DNA of 64,000 nt from Xanthomonas cassavae CFBP 4642 (GTDB lineage: Bacteria; Pseudomonadota; Gammaproteobacteria; Xanthomonadales; Xanthomonadaceae): assembly GCF_000454545.1 (NCBI RefSeq), contig NZ_CM002139.1:1894057-1958056 (forward strand), in the 5' to 3' direction. The position numbers were made by a program, and so were the translations under genes. The stretch's first letter is position 1, and the number at the start of each line of letters is the position of its first letter. Below are positions 9,113-23,367 of this stretch, one piece after another. Under the pieces are notes generated by a model, which made no database searches, was not told where the DNA came from, and saw nothing but the letters and a program-made list of their open reading frames with translations.

Positions 9113-9883
9113 TCAGGCCTTCTGCAGGCGTGCCACCAGGCCCTGCAGTGCAGCCTGGGCGTCGGGCGCGTACCAGCCATCGACAAAGCGCTCCAGCTGG
9201 ATCAGTTCCGGGGCCAGGGCCGCGCGCAGGTCTGCGCGTGCCACCGCACGCGTGGCCAGCATCGGTTGACGCGGCAGCTGCTGCAGTTCGTGCAGCCAGG
9301 CCACTGCGCGCGCGGTGACCAGCTCGCCATCGACCAACTCATCCACCAGGCTGATCTGCACCGCCTGTTCGGCTGGCAATAGCTGCCCGGCGATCAGCAG
9401 GCGCTCGGCGCGGTGCGCGCCGACCACGCGGCGCAACAGCCGCTGGATGCCTTCCGGTGCGGCCAGGCCGACCTGCACTTCGTTCAAGCCGATCGTGTAC
9501 GGCTTGGCGGTATCGGCGCTGCGTGCCATCACGCGGTAATCGCAGCAAAGCGCCAGCACGCAGCCGCCGGCCGGCGCATGCCCGCCGATCGCCGCGACCA
9601 CCGGAATCCGGCTGTTGGCAAGCGCCTGCGCAGCCTCGAAGAATGCGGTCCAGCTGGCCAGCAACGCAGCGCGGTCGGTACCGTGCGTCAGCAGCTGCGG
9701 CACATCCATGCCACCGGAGAAGATCCGCTCGCTGCCCGACAGCACAATGCCGTCGGCGGCGTCGCCGGCCTGTTGCACCGCTGCGCTCAGGGCCTGGCAC
9801 AGGGCACTGTCCAGCGCGTTGACCGGCGGGCGCGCCAGACGGATTTCGCGAACTCGGCCATGGTCTAAGATCTGGATGCTCAT
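9113..9883 (-). CDS. Enoyl-CoA hydratase/isomerase family protein, probably delta3-delta2-enoyl-CoA isomerase
   Basis: This 256-aa crotonase-fold protein has oxyanion-hole segments IFSGGMD (residues about 54-60) and GGHAPAGGCVLALCCDYRVM. The stretch TIGLNEVQVGLAAPEGI closely resembles the GLNETQLGI motif of mitochondrial 3,2-trans-enoyl-CoA isomerase, whose Glu is the single catalytic acid. The second glutamate typical of hydratases is not evident, so isomerisation of unsaturated fatty acyl-CoA is favoured over hydration. It precedes tesB on the same strand with a 71-bp gap. The start at 9883 is the natural MSIQILDHGRVREIRLARPP beginning. Confidence 0.85.
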   Translation of the reverse strand: MSIQILDHGRVREIRLARPPVNALDSALCQALSAAVQQAGDAADGIVLSGSERIFSGGMDVPQLLTHGTDRAALLASWTAFFEAAQALANSRIPVVAAIGGHAPAGGCVLALCCDYRVMARSADTAKPYTIGLNEVQVGLAAPEGIQRLLRRVVGAHRAERLLIAGQLLPAEQAVQISLVDELVDGELVTARAVAWLHELQQLPRQPMLATRAVARADLRAALAPELIQLERFVDGWYAPDAQAALQGLVARLQKA

Positions 9884-9906
9884 TCGGGGCTCCTGGAGGT
9901 CGGGTC

Positions 9907-10377
9907 ATGATAGACGGCAGTCGAAGCAGGTGGCAGCTGCGTGCGCGCGTGCTGCTCGGTGCGGTGGTAATGGTGGGCAGTGCAGGCGTCGCCGCGCAGT
10001 GTCTGCCGGAGTTCAACCGGGGCTGGATCCGCATTCCGCCGCCCGGTGGCATGGGGATGGCGGCCGGCTTCGGGCAGTTCCACAACGGCTGCGCGCAGCC
10101 GCTGAAGGTCGCCGCGGTCAGCAGCAGTGCGTTTGCCGATGTGTCCCTGCACGAAACCACGCAAAGCAATGGCGTCAGCCGCATGCGCGCGGTGCCCGAG
10201 CTGGCGTTGCCGGCCGGTGGGGCGGTGCCATTGGCGCCGGGTGGCCTGCACCTGATGCTGATGGAGGCCCGCGCGCCATTGCAGGAAGGCGCACAGGTGC
10301 CGGTGACGTTCACCTTGCAGGATGGTCGCCAGATCAAGGCTACGCTTCAGGCCCGCACGCGCGTACCGGGATCGTAA
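9907..10377 (+). CDS. Periplasmic PCu(A)C copper chaperone
   Basis: This 156-aa protein has an N-terminal signal segment (residues about 13-30, VLLGAVVMVGSAGVAAQ) and a cupredoxin-like PCu(A)C domain starting at RGWIRIPPPGGMGMAAGFGQF. The copper ligand pattern is visible as HETTQSNGVSRM followed by GGLHLML, that is His-x10-Met and His-x-Met. Such proteins bind Cu(I) in the periplasm and deliver it to copper enzymes such as cytochrome oxidases. It is divergent from the isomerase gene with only 23 bp between the starts, and no SCO-like partner is adjacent. Confidence 0.88.
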   Translation: MIDGSRSRWQLRARVLLGAVVMVGSAGVAAQCLPEFNRGWIRIPPPGGMGMAAGFGQFHNGCAQPLKVAAVSSSAFADVSLHETTQSNGVSRMRAVPELALPAGGAVPLAPGGLHLMLMEARAPLQEGAQVPVTFTLQDGRQIKATLQARTRVPGS

Positions 10378-10534
10378 GGTCGCAGCGTCGGCGCTGCGTG
10401 CCGTCCGCGTGCAGTGGGTGATCGCGGTGTCTGCGCGCTTGGCCAGCACTGCAATGGACGGGCGACCCAAGACGATGCGGCTGGGCATGGCGCGACGTGC
10501 ATTGCCGATGGCAACGCCACTGAAGGCATAAAAA

Positions 10535-10560
10535 ACGGCGGCTCCCGGGAGAGCCGCCGT
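10535..10560 (-). terminator. Rho-independent terminator of the uvrA-thioesterase unit
   Basis: ACGGCGGCTC-TCCCGG-GAGCCGCCGT on the minus strand is followed by TTTTT (10530-10535). It lies 40 bp downstream of the thioesterase stop at 10600. Confidence 0.85.
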
Positions 10561-10599
10561 CGTTGTCACGATCCAGCAGGTTGGCCGCGCCGCGTTCGC

Positions 10600-11003
10600 T
10601 CAGCTGCTGGCAATCCGTACCGCGTCCGGGAGCGCAGCGCTCTTGCCGGTCTGCGTATCGATCCACACCACCACCACGTTGCCGTCCGAATACAGCTTGC
10701 TGTGGTCCTTCTGGTCGAAGATGCGGTGGCCGATGGTCACGCTGCTGGTGCCCAGGCGTTCGACGAACAGCTCCACGGTGATGTCGTTTGGCCAGATCAG
10801 CGGTTGCTTGTAGTTGACGTTGGTGGCGGCCACCACCGGGGCGATGCGGTCGGTCATCGCCACGCCTTGCACGCCCAGCATCCAGCGCACGCGCGCCTCT
10901 TCCAGGTAGGAAATGTACTTGGCGTTGTTGACGTGGCCCATGCTGTCCATGTCGCGCCAGCGCACACTGATCGGGATGCGTGCCAGAACCTTGTGTTCGC
11001 TCA

Positions 11004-11004
<1 letters not shown>
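10600..11004 (-). CDS. 4HBT-family acyl-CoA thioesterase
   Basis: This 134-aa single-hotdog protein has the 4-hydroxybenzoyl-CoA thioesterase motif RWRDMDSMGHVNNAKYISYLEEARVRW near the N-terminus, with Asp and the GHVNN turn contributing to catalysis. It ends with VVVWIDTQTGKSAALPDAVR. Relatives act on medium- or long-chain acyl-CoA or on aromatic acyl-CoA, and the substrate cannot be read from the sequence. Its ATG at 11004 overlaps the uvrA stop (TGATG), so the two genes are translationally coupled, an association without an obvious functional link. A strong terminator follows. Confidence 0.9.
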
Positions 11005-13970
<2,966 letters not shown>

Positions 13971-14167
13971 GGGGGATCCGATGTCGGGCCGGCGAACCGG
14001 CGGTGGTGCGAGCGTGCTCAGCAGGAATGAGTGGCAGTCGATCAGCCTACCCGCCGACCTAGGTGAGGGCAATTGCCCCAAATGCCAGTCTGCAGCGGCT
14101 GTTGTGGCGGCCGGATGATGCGTTCCACGGCCCGATTCGGGCATGCCCAGACCCGGTGACGTGCGGG

Positions 14168-14197
14168 TTGACCCGAATCCCGCCGAGCCAGTAAAAT
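14168..14197 (+). promoter_or_regulatory. Sigma-70 promoter of rplU-rpmA
   Basis: TTGACC (14168-14173), an 18-bp spacer and TAAAAT (14192-14197) lie upstream of rplU, leaving a leader of about 58 nt before the ATG at 14262. Confidence 0.6.
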
Positions 14198-14261
14198 CCC
14201 GCTCCTGTCTGCCCCATGGGCAAGTCAGGCGACCATAATAACTACAGAGGAACACCTGGTC

Positions 14262-14582
14262 ATGTACGCAGTTCTGGTAACCGGCGGTAAGCAATACCGC
14301 GTCGCGCAGGGCGAAACGCTCCGCGTGGAAAAGCTCGAAGTCGAAGCAGGCAACGAGATCAAGTTCGACACCATCCTGATGCTGGGCGATAGCGATGGCA
14401 TCAAGCTGGGCGATGTGCTGAAGGGCGCCTCGGTCACCGCCAAGGTTGTGGCCCATGGCCGCGCCGACAAGGTGCGCATCATCAAGTTCCGTCGCCGCAA
14501 GCACCACATGAAGCGTCAGGGACACCGTCAGCACTACACCGAAATCGAGATCACCGGCATTGCCGGTGGCGACAAGAAGTAA
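14262..14582 (+). CDS. rplU: 50S ribosomal protein L21
   Basis: This 106-aa protein starts [20 protein letters not shown], with the basic C-terminus [20 protein letters not shown] that contacts 23S rRNA, standard for L21. A GAGGAAC Shine-Dalgarno sequence precedes the ATG. It is followed after 12 bp by rpmA, the normal rplU-rpmA arrangement, and expression probably starts at the promoter at 14168-14197. Confidence 0.98.
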   Translation: MYAVLVTGGKQYRVAQGETLRVEKLEVEAGNEIKFDTILMLGDSDGIKLGDVLKGASVTAKVVAHGRADKVRIIKFRRRKHHMKRQGHRQHYTEIEITGIAGGDKK

Positions 14583-14594
14583 GGAGAACCAGTC

Positions 14595-14855
14595 ATGGCA
14601 CATAAAAAGGGCGTAGGTTCCTCGCGCAACGGTCGCGATTCCAACCCGAAGTACCTGGGCGTGAAGATCTTCGGTGGCCAGGCCATCGATGCCGGCAACA
14701 TCATCGTGCGTCAGCGCGGCACCCAGTTCCATCCGGGCGCCGGCGTCGGCCTGGGTCGCGACCACACGCTGTTCGCGCTGGTCGACGGCAAGGTGGAGTT
14801 CTCCACCAAGGGCCCGAAGAAGCGTCGTACCGTCAGCGTGGTTGCCGAGGCGTAA
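14595..14855 (+). CDS. rpmA: 50S ribosomal protein L27
   Basis: This 86-aa protein begins [20 protein letters not shown], the L27 N-terminal arm that reaches the peptidyl-transferase centre, and carries [20 protein letters not shown]. There is no N-terminal extension of the kind cleaved by Prp in Firmicutes. AAGGAG lies 8 nt before the start. It is the second gene of rplU-rpmA, and a hairpin terminator follows 59 bp after the stop. Confidence 0.98.
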
Positions 14856-16142
<1,287 letters not shown>

Positions 16143-16164
16143 GTGCACACACGCGCACACAAAA

Positions 16165-16186
16165 AACCCGGCCAAGGCCGGGTTTT
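16165..16186. terminator. Bidirectional terminator between obgE and rpsT
   Basis: AAAACCCGGCC-AA-GGCCGGGTTTTT is a perfect hairpin with an A run on one side and a T run on the other, placed between the convergent obgE and rpsT genes. Confidence 0.9.
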
Positions 16187-16233
16187 TCTGTATTGCCGGA
16201 AGCCAGGCTCCCGGCAATGTGCCAACTGATCGC

Positions 16234-16503
16234 TTACGCGGCCTTGATGGCCTTGATGCGTGCGGTCAGACGGCTCTTGTGACGCGCAGCCTTGTTCTTG
16301 TGAATCAGGCCGCGGGCGCTGAAACGGTCGAGGATGGGCTGAGCGACGGCAAAAGCGGCTTCGGCGCCTGCAGCATCGTTTGCGTCAAGGGCCTTGATCA
16401 CCTTCTTGACGGCGGTGCGCAGCATCGAGCGCTGGCCGGTGTTGCGCTCATTGCGCACAACGGTCTGCTTGGCGCGCTTCTTGGCGGACTTGATATTGGC
16501 CAC
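16234..16503 (-). CDS. rpsT: 30S ribosomal protein S20
   Basis: This 89-aa basic helical protein begins [20 protein letters not shown] and ends [13 protein letters not shown], diagnostic of S20, which binds 16S rRNA early in 30S assembly. The initiation codon is GTG at 16503, with AGGAA about 11 nt upstream; there is no ATG in frame nearby. A non-ATG start also occurs in E. coli rpsT (UUG), where it is part of autogenous control. It is divergent from murJ. Confidence 0.97.
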
Positions 16504-16604
16504 GGTGGTGGGTTCCTGAAAAATCGGTATGGTGGAAAAAGCAAGCGCGAAAGTATGATGGACCCAATTATGTACGTCAAGTCAGTTGTCAAGAGGGATG
16601 CAGA

Positions 16605-18212
16605 GTGAGCAAGCCCGGCATGTTGAGAGGCCTGCTCTCGTTCAGCAGTATGACCATGGTGTCGCGGGTGCTGGGCCTGGTACGCGACCTGGCGATTTCC
16701 ACCACCTTCGGCGCCAATGCGGTGACCGACGCATTCTGGGTGGCGTTCCGGATCCCCAATTTCCTGCGTCGGCTGTTCGCCGAAGGCTCGTTCGCCACCG
16801 CCTTCGTGCCAGTGTTCACCGAGGTCAAGGAAACCCGGCCGCATGCCGATTTGCGTGAGTTGATGGCGCGTGTGTCCGGCACTCTGGGTGGCATGCTGCT
16901 GCTGATCACTGCGCTGGGGCTGATCTTTGCGCCGCAACTGGCGGCGGTGTTTTCCGATGGCGCGGCCACCGATCCGGTGAAGTACGGGCTGCTGGTCGAC
17001 CTGCTGCGGCTGACCTTCCCGTTCCTGCTGTTCGTTTCGCTCACCGCATTGGCCGGTGGCGCGCTCAACAGTTTTCACCGGTTCGCAGTTCCGGCGCTGA
17101 CGCCGGTGATCCTCAATCTGTGCATGATCGGCGGCGCGCTGTGGCTGGCACCGCGGCTGGATGTACCGATCCTGGCGCTGGGCTGGGCCGTCCTGGTGGC
17201 CGGCGTGTTGCAGTTGCTGTTCCAGCTGCCGGCGCTGAAGGGCATCGACCTGCTCACCCTGCCGCGCTGGGGCTGGAACCATCCGGATGTGCGCAAGGTG
17301 CTGACCTTGATGGTGCCTACGCTGTTCGGCTCGTCGATCGCCCAGATCAACCTGATGCTGGATACGGTGATCGCTGCGCGGCTGGCCGATGGGTCGCAGT
17401 CGTGGTTGTCGCTGGCCGACCGGTTCCTGGAACTGCCGCTGGGTGTCTTTGGCGTGGCGCTGGGCACGGTGATCCTGCCGGCGCTGGCGCGCCATCACGT
17501 CAAGACCGACCGCAATGCGTTTTCCGGGGCGCTGGACTGGGGCTTTCGCACCACGCTGCTGATCGCGATGCCGGCCATGCTGGGCTTGCTGCTGCTGGCC
17601 GAGCCGCTGCTGGCGACGCTGTTCCAACACGGTCGCTTCACTGCCTTCGATACCCGGATGACCGCGATGTCGGTGTATGGGCTGAGCTTCGGGCTGCCGG
17701 CCTACGCCATGCTCAAGGTGGTGCTGCCGGCCTTCTACGCGCGCCAGGACACCCGCACCCCGGTGCGCGCCGGCGTGGCGGCGCTGGTGGCCAATATGGT
17801 GTTCAACTTTGCGTTCCTGGCAGTGCTGTACCAGCTCATGGTGCCGCCCGAACTCAAGGCGCAGGGCGTGACGCAGGCGCTGGGCAAGCAGCCGGGGCTG
17901 CATCTGGCGCTGGGTATCGCCAGCGCGCTGTCGAGTTATCTCAACCTGGGGCTGCTGTGGTACTGGCTGGGCAAGGCCGGCGTGTATCAGCGCCGGCCGG
18001 GCTGGGGAGGCTATGCGACGCGTCTGCTGCTGGCGTGTGCGGCGATGGTGGCGGTGCTGTTGGGCCTGCTGTGGTGGCTGCCGTCGTTCACCGGAATGGA
18101 CAAGTGGCAGCGGATCGGCTGGCTGGCGGTGCTGGTCGGCAGTGGCGGGCTGACCTATGTGGTGGCCCAGCTGGCGCTGGGCTTGCGGCCGCGGGATCTG
18201 CGCGAGAGCTGA
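16605..18212 (+). CDS. murJ: Lipid II flippase MurJ
   Basis: This 535-aa polytopic membrane protein of the MOP superfamily flips the peptidoglycan precursor lipid II across the inner membrane. The N-terminus LRGLLSFSSMTMVSRVLGLVRD and the segment AFRIPNFLRRLFAEGSFATAFVPV (with the conserved Arg residues lining the cavity) are MurJ signatures; about 14 membrane helices are apparent. The start is GTG at 16605, preceded by AGAGGGATG. It is divergent from rpsT and leads into ribF, ileS and lspA on the same strand, an order common in gammaproteobacteria. Confidence 0.96.
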   Translation: MSKPGMLRGLLSFSSMTMVSRVLGLVRDLAISTTFGANAVTDAFWVAFRIPNFLRRLFAEGSFATAFVPVFTEVKETRPHADLRELMARVSGTLGGMLLLITALGLIFAPQLAAVFSDGAATDPVKYGLLVDLLRLTFPFLLFVSLTALAGGALNSFHRFAVPALTPVILNLCMIGGALWLAPRLDVPILALGWAVLVAGVLQLLFQLPALKGIDLLTLPRWGWNHPDVRKVLTLMVPTLFGSSIAQINLMLDTVIAARLADGSQSWLSLADRFLELPLGVFGVALGTVILPALARHHVKTDRNAFSGALDWGFRTTLLIAMPAMLGLLLLAEPLLATLFQHGRFTAFDTRMTAMSVYGLSFGLPAYAMLKVVLPAFYARQDTRTPVRAGVAALVANMVFNFAFLAVLYQLMVPPELKAQGVTQALGKQPGLHLALGIASALSSYLNLGLLWYWLGKAGVYQRRPGWGGYATRLLLACAAMVAVLLGLLWWLPSFTGMDKWQRIGWLAVLVGSGGLTYVVAQLALGLRPRDLRES

Positions 18213-18502
18213 GCATGGAGGTGGGGCTCTGCGGCGGTTGCGGGCGTGCATTGCCGGGGGCTGGAATCGGTCAGGGCAAGCCGGCATGCGGTATGTGCCG
18301 CGGCGCATGCCGACCGTGACGGCGGGCGGTTGGTTGCCGGCCGCGGCCTATCCGGGCGTGCGTGCCCGAGGCTGGCGGGGCGTCGTGCCGGTGAGCGCTT
18401 GCGTGATCGATGCGGGCCATGCGGGTTGACAGGCACGGCTATACTTACAAGTTATGCATCAGCGAGGGTCGGCCGCGGGCCGGCATGTGTTTGGATCGAG
18501 GA

Positions 18503-19618
18503 ATGAGCAGGCTGTTTAGAGACGTCGAGGGCGGGACGCTGTTCCCGCACGGAAGCGTGGTCTGCATCGGCGCTTTCGATGGCCTGCACCTGGGGCATCG
18601 GGCATTGGTGCAGCACGCGGTTGACCGCGCGCGCGCGCTCGGCGTGCCGGCAGTGGCGTTGAGCTTCGAGCCATTGCCGCGCGAGTTCTTCGCCACGGCC
18701 GCACCACCGCCGCGGCTGACCCTGGCACGCGCCAAGATCGAAGGGCTGCTCGGCTTCGGCGCCGACAGCGTGGGCCTGATCCGTTTCGATGGCCGCCTGT
18801 CGGCGATGAGTGCCGGGGACTTCGTGCGCCTGGCGCTGGTTGGCCGGCTCTGCGCCCGTGAGGTATGGATCGGCCCGGAGTTCCGTTTCGGCCATCGCCG
18901 TGGCGGCGACATCGCGTTGCTGCGCACCCTGGGCGAACAGCACGGATTTGCAGCCGGGGAGATTGCGCCGGTGCATCTGCATGGCGAGCGCATTTCCGCC
19001 ACACGCATCCGTGAGTTGTTGGTGGCGGGCGAGTTTGCGCATGCCGCCGATCTGCTCGGCCGCCCGTACGCCATCGGAGGACGGGTGGTGCGCGGCAAGC
19101 AGCTGGGGCGCACCCTGGGGTACCCCACCGCGAACCTGCGGTTTTCGCGCACGCCGGCGCTGTCGGGCATCTATGCAACCTGGGTGCATGGCGTGGCCGC
19201 ACAGCCATGGCCATCGGTGTCCAGCTTCGGTACACGGCCGACCGTGGCTGGCGTGGAGCCGCTGCTGGAGGCGCACCTGTTCGGTTTTCAGGGCGACCTG
19301 TACGGCCGGCATCTGGAGGTCGAATTCGTCGCCAAGCTGCGCGACGAGGAAAAGTTCGATGGCCTTCAGGCGCTGACCGCGCAGATGCATCGCGATGCCG
19401 AGCAGGCGCGCGCGGTGCTTCAGGGCAGTCCGTCGCGAATGCTGGTGGGCACCGGACGTAGTGGCGGCCTGCGGCAGGCTCACGATGTGTCCGTGGAGAC
19501 CGAAAGCAGTCGCGCGCAAGGTGCTGCGGCTCCCGGTGCAGACAACATCCATGCGAGTCCTTCGCAACAGCCCGCACATCCCTGTGCGGACTTAGTAAAA
19601 AATCCAGCGCAACGGTAG
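18503..19618 (+). CDS. ribF: Bifunctional riboflavin kinase / FAD synthetase with a C-terminal extension
   Basis: This 371-aa protein makes FMN and FAD from riboflavin. The FAD synthetase half (residues 1-185) has GAFDGLHLGHRAL (the HIGH-like nucleotidyl motif) and ISATRIRELL. The kinase half has GRTLGYPTANLRF and ATWVHGVAAQPWPSVSSFGTRPTV. The usual end falls near residue 315 (MHRDAEQARAVL). The remaining 55 or so residues are low-complexity and rich in Ser/Ala/Gly, and probably reflect readthrough of a non-conserved tail up to ileS. The start at 18503 has GAGGA close upstream. The gap to ileS is 6 bp. Confidence 0.95.
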   Translation: MSRLFRDVEGGTLFPHGSVVCIGAFDGLHLGHRALVQHAVDRARALGVPAVALSFEPLPREFFATAAPPPRLTLARAKIEGLLGFGADSVGLIRFDGRLSAMSAGDFVRLALVGRLCAREVWIGPEFRFGHRRGGDIALLRTLGEQHGFAAGEIAPVHLHGERISATRIRELLVAGEFAHAADLLGRPYAIGGRVVRGKQLGRTLGYPTANLRFSRTPALSGIYATWVHGVAAQPWPSVSSFGTRPTVAGVEPLLEAHLFGFQGDLYGRHLEVEFVAKLRDEEKFDGLQALTAQMHRDAEQARAVLQGSPSRMLVGTGRSGGLRQAHDVSVETESSRAQGAAAPGADNIHASPSQQPAHPCADLVKNPAQR

Positions 19619-19624
19619 ATTCCT

Positions 19625-22456
19625 GTGACCCAAGACTACAAAGCCACTCTTCATCTGCCTGCGACGGAATTTCCGATGCGCGGCGACCTGCCCAGGCGCG
19701 AGCCGGCGATGCTGGACCGCTGGGAGCGCGAGGGGCTGTATGCGCAGCTGCGCGCCAACGCGGCCGGGCGCCCGCTGTTCGTGCTGCACGATGGCCCGCC
19801 GTATGCCAACGGCCAGATCCACCTCGGCCATGCGGTCAACAAGATCCTCAAGGACATCATCGTCAAGTCGAAGTATCTGGCTGGCTTCGATGCGCCGTTT
19901 ATCCCTGGCTGGGACTGCCACGGCCTGCCGATCGAAATCGCCATCGAAAAGAAGTACGGCAAGGTCGGCGTCACGCTCGATGCCGCACAGTTCCGCCACA
20001 AGTGCCGCGAATACGCGACCGAGCAGATCGATCTGCAGCGCCGCGACTTCAAGCGCCTGGGGGTGATCGGCTACTGGGACAACCCGTACAAGACGCTGGA
20101 TTTCCGTTTCGAGGCCAACGAGATCCGTGCGCTGGCGAAAATCGTCGACAACGGCCACCTCACCCGCGGCGTCAAGCCGGTGCACTGGTGCTTCGACTGC
20201 GGTTCGGCGCTGGCCGAGGCTGAGATCGAATACGCCGACAAGCTGTCGCCAACCGTGGATATCGCCTATCCGGCGCGCGACCCGGGCGCAGTTGCTGCCG
20301 CATTCGGCGCCAGCCTGCCGGCAGGCGTTGGTGTGGCGGTGCCGATCTGGACCACCACCCCGTGGACGCTGCCGGCCTCGTTGGCGGTGAGCCTGGGCGC
20401 GGAGCTGGACTACGTGCTGGTCGAAGGCCCGGCCGATCGTGGCCAGCCGCGCTGGCTGGTGGTCGCCGAAGCGCTCGCTGCCAGGGCGCTGGCCCGTTAC
20501 GGCGTGGATCACGTCGTGGTGCATGGCCACGCCAAGGGCGCAGCGCTGGAGCAGATGCTGCTGGCGCACCCGTTCTATGCCGAGCGCGAGATCCCGCTGC
20601 TGCTGGGCGACCACGTGTCGGCCGAGGACGGTACCGGCGCCGTGCACACCGCGCCTGGCCATGGCCAGGAGGACTACCAGGTCTCCAAGCAGTACGGCCT
20701 GCTGGAGCGCTATGGCGCCGCGCAGATCAACCCGGTGGATGGCCGCGGCGTGTACCTGCCGTCGACGCCGCCGCTGGGTGACACCGTGCTGGCCGGGCTG
20801 CATATCTGGAAGGCCAACGAGATCATCATCGAGGCGTTGCGTCCCGCCGGTGTGGTGCTGGCGGCCAGCAAAATGGAGCACAGCTACCCGCATTGCTGGC
20901 GCCACAAGACGCCGATTGCCTTCCGCGCCACGCCGCAGTGGTTTTTCTCGATGGAAAAAGCCGGTTTGCGCGCCGATGCGCTCAAGGCCATTGAGCAGGT
21001 GACCTGGTACCCGGCATGGGGCCAGGCACGCATCGCCGGCATGGTGGAAGGTCGCCCGGACTGGACCATCTCGCGCCAGCGCACCTGGGGCGTGCCGATC
21101 GCGCTGTTCGTGCATCGCGAAACCGGCGAACCGCATCCGCGCAGCACCGAGTTGCTGCGGCAGGTGGCCGACCGCGTGGAGCTGGGTGGCGTGGATGTCT
21201 GGTACACGCTGGACGCGGCCGAGCTGCTGGGCGACGAGGCCGCCGACTACGACAAGATCACCGACATCCTGGATGTGTGGTTCGACTCCGGCGTGACCCA
21301 CGAGGCGGTGCTGGTGGACCGCGGCCTGCCCAAGCCGGCCGACCTGTATCTGGAAGGCTCCGATCAGCACCGCGGCTGGTTCCAGTCCTCGCTGCTGACC
21401 GGCGTGGCGATGGACAAGGCCGCGCCGTACAGGCAGTGCCTGACTCACGGCTTCACCGTGGACGAGCACGGCCGCAAGATGTCCAAGTCCGAAAAGAACG
21501 GCATCGAGCCGCAGGACATCATGAAGACGCTGGGCGCGGACATCTTGCGCCTGTGGATCGCTGCAGCCGACTACAGCAACGAGATGTCGCTGTCGCAGGA
21601 GATTCTCAAGCGCAATGCCGATGCGTATCGCCGTCTGCGCAACACGGCGCGCTTTTTGCTCGGCAACCTGCATGGTTTCGCTCCACGGCAGCATCTGGTG
21701 GCGCTGGACGAGATGGTGCTGCTGGATCGCTGGATCGTGCATCGCGCGCACGAGCTGCAGGAAAAGATCGTGGCCGCCTACGCGCGCTACGACTTCGCCG
21801 AGATCGTGCAGGCGCTGCTGAACTTCTGCAGCGTGGACCTGGGCTCGCTGTACCTGGATGTCACCAAGGACCGTCTGTACACGATGGCCGAGGATTCGCG
21901 CGGCCGCCGCTCTGCGCAGAGCGCGATGTATCACGTGGCCGAGGCGTTCGTGCGCTGGATCGCGCCGGTATTGAGCTTCACCGCCGCCGAGCTGTGGGCC
22001 TACCTGCCGGGCGAGCATGCCGGCAATGTGCTGTTCGCGACCTGGTACGACGGCCTGGCGCCGTTGCCGGCCGATGCGGCGTTGACCAGTGCCGATGTCG
22101 ACAAGTTGCTGGCGCTGCGCGAGCAGGTGGCCAAGGTGCTGGAACCGATGCGGGCCAATGGCGCGATCGGCGCCGCACTGGAAGCGGAGATCACCGTGGC
22201 CGCCGATGCGCAGACCGCCGCGCGCTGGCAGCCGCTGAGCCAGGAACTGCGCTTCCTGTTCATCAGTGGCGATGTCACCGTGACCGCGGCCAGCACCGAC
22301 GACATCTTCGTCAGTGCGCAGTCCACCACCAAGGCCAAGTGCGTGCGCTGCTGGCACCACCAGGCCAGCGTGGGCAGCGATGCGCGGCATCCGGAGCTGT
22401 GCAGCCGCTGCGTCAGCAACATCGAAGGCCCTGGCGAGGACCGTCGCTGGTTCTGA
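19625..22456 (+). CDS. ileS: Isoleucyl-tRNA synthetase
   Basis: This 943-aa class I synthetase charges tRNA-Ile. It shows the HIGH site in [14 protein letters not shown] (near residue 62), the editing (CP1) domain with [13 protein letters not shown] and [22 protein letters not shown] in [15 protein letters not shown], and a C-terminal zinc finger (CVRCWHH...CSRC). The length is typical of the bacterial type sensitive to mupirocin. The start is GTG at 19625, right after ribF. The long reading frame on the opposite strand is only its codon shadow. Confidence 0.97.
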   Translation: MTQDYKATLHLPATEFPMRGDLPRREPAMLDRWEREGLYAQLRANAAGRPLFVLHDGPPYANGQIHLGHAVNKILKDIIVKSKYLAGFDAPFIPGWDCHGLPIEIAIEKKYGKVGVTLDAAQFRHKCREYATEQIDLQRRDFKRLGVIGYWDNPYKTLDFRFEANEIRALAKIVDNGHLTRGVKPVHWCFDCGSALAEAEIEYADKLSPTVDIAYPARDPGAVAAAFGASLPAGVGVAVPIWTTTPWTLPASLAVSLGAELDYVLVEGPADRGQPRWLVVAEALAARALARYGVDHVVVHGHAKGAALEQMLLAHPFYAEREIPLLLGDHVSAEDGTGAVHTAPGHGQEDYQVSKQYGLLERYGAAQINPVDGRGVYLPSTPPLGDTVLAGLHIWKANEIIIEALRPAGVVLAASKMEHSYPHCWRHKTPIAFRATPQWFFSMEKAGLRADALKAIEQVTWYPAWGQARIAGMVEGRPDWTISRQRTWGVPIALFVHRETGEPHPRSTELLRQVADRVELGGVDVWYTLDAAELLGDEAADYDKITDILDVWFDSGVTHEAVLVDRGLPKPADLYLEGSDQHRGWFQSSLLTGVAMDKAAPYRQCLTHGFTVDEHGRKMSKSEKNGIEPQDIMKTLGADILRLWIAAADYSNEMSLSQEILKRNADAYRRLRNTARFLLGNLHGFAPRQHLVALDEMVLLDRWIVHRAHELQEKIVAAYARYDFAEIVQALLNFCSVDLGSLYLDVTKDRLYTMAEDSRGRRSAQSAMYHVAEAFVRWIAPVLSFTAAELWAYLPGEHAGNVLFATWYDGLAPLPADAALTSADVDKLLALREQVAKVLEPMRANGAIGAALEAEITVAADAQTAARWQPLSQELRFLFISGDVTVTAASTDDIFVSAQSTTKAKCVRCWHHQASVGSDARHPELCSRCVSNIEGPGEDRRWF

Positions 22457-22734
22457 TGCAGGGCCGAGCGGGCCCGCGCGGCTGCGGTTGCGGCGCGCGG
22501 CCCGCGTTGCCGCCCATGCGCCACTGCGGTGCCGGTGCGCTTCCGCCTCAAGCAACGGGTCTGGCGCCTGGCCCGCCACGGGGCTCGTATGCTGAAGCGC
22601 GCACGACGCCGGAACACAGGGCAGGGTGGCCGAGTGGCTCGCCCATGCCATCCTTGCCGGTGTGCTCTGTGTCATTGCCACCCAGGCATCTTCTCCCGTG
22701 CCGGAGAAGCAACTCCTACTTGCGACCTTTCACT

Positions 22735-23238
22735 ATGAGTCAACGCCCCAAACCCTCCGCCCTGATCTGGCTGCTGCTGTCCGTTGCCGTGGTGGGGCTG
22801 GACCAGTGGAGCAAGGCCTGGGTGCTGTCCAGCCTGCCTGAATACACCCCGGTGCCGGTCATCGAGGGGTTTTGGAACTGGTACCGCACCTACAACACCG
22901 GCGCGGCCTTCAGTTTTCTGAGCGATGCCGGTGGCTGGCAGCTGTGGTTCTTCACCGCGCTGGCGGTGGGCATCAGCGGGTTGCTGGCGTTCTGGCTGTC
23001 GCGTACCGCGCGCGGGGACTGGCGCAGCGCGCTGCCGTACGCGCTGGTGATCGGCGGGGCGATCGGCAACGTGATCGACCGCCTGATGCACGGCCACGTG
23101 GTCGATTTCATCCAGTGGTACATCGGCAGCCATACCTGGCCGGCCTTCAATATCGCCGATTCGGCGATCGTGGGGGGCGCCATCGGGATTGCAGTGTTCG
23201 GTCTGCTCGACGGCAAGCGCAGCCGAAAAGCGAGATAA
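22735..23238 (+). CDS. lspA: Prolipoprotein signal peptidase (signal peptidase II)
   Basis: This 167-aa inner-membrane aspartic protease cleaves lipoprotein signal peptides before the lipidated cysteine. It has four membrane helices, and both catalytic Asp residues are visible in [20 protein letters not shown] and AFNIADSAI. The start at 22735 gives the usual cytoplasmic N-terminus [14 protein letters not shown]. It lies 278 bp after ileS (a gap without a recognisable gene) and is followed by ispH. Confidence 0.96.
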   Translation: MSQRPKPSALIWLLLSVAVVGLDQWSKAWVLSSLPEYTPVPVIEGFWNWYRTYNTGAAFSFLSDAGGWQLWFFTALAVGISGLLAFWLSRTARGDWRSALPYALVIGGAIGNVIDRLMHGHVVDFIQWYIGSHTWPAFNIADSAIVGGAIGIAVFGLLDGKRSRKAR

Positions 23239-23367
23239 TCCCGGTCCCGAGCGGTGGTGCGACCGTCCCGCAAGGCCTGTTGCCGAACGCACAGCATCGC
23301 GTGCTCGGCAGATGCACCCCCTGAAATGTCCGTCCACCCTGGCCGGGCTGTCGAAGAGAACAAGCGT

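Noticed and set aside
18213..18502. Small gene between murJ and ribF, with TTGACA at 18426
   Set aside because: The short frames are Gly/Arg-rich and random-looking. TTGACA has no -10 box at an acceptable distance (TATACT is only 8 bp away), so neither gene nor promoter is claimed.
19592..22681. A 1029-codon open frame antisense to ileS
   Set aside because: It mirrors the codon structure of ileS in GC-rich DNA, is rich in His/Arg/Gln without any domain, and has no ribosome site. The plus strand encodes an unmistakable IleRS.
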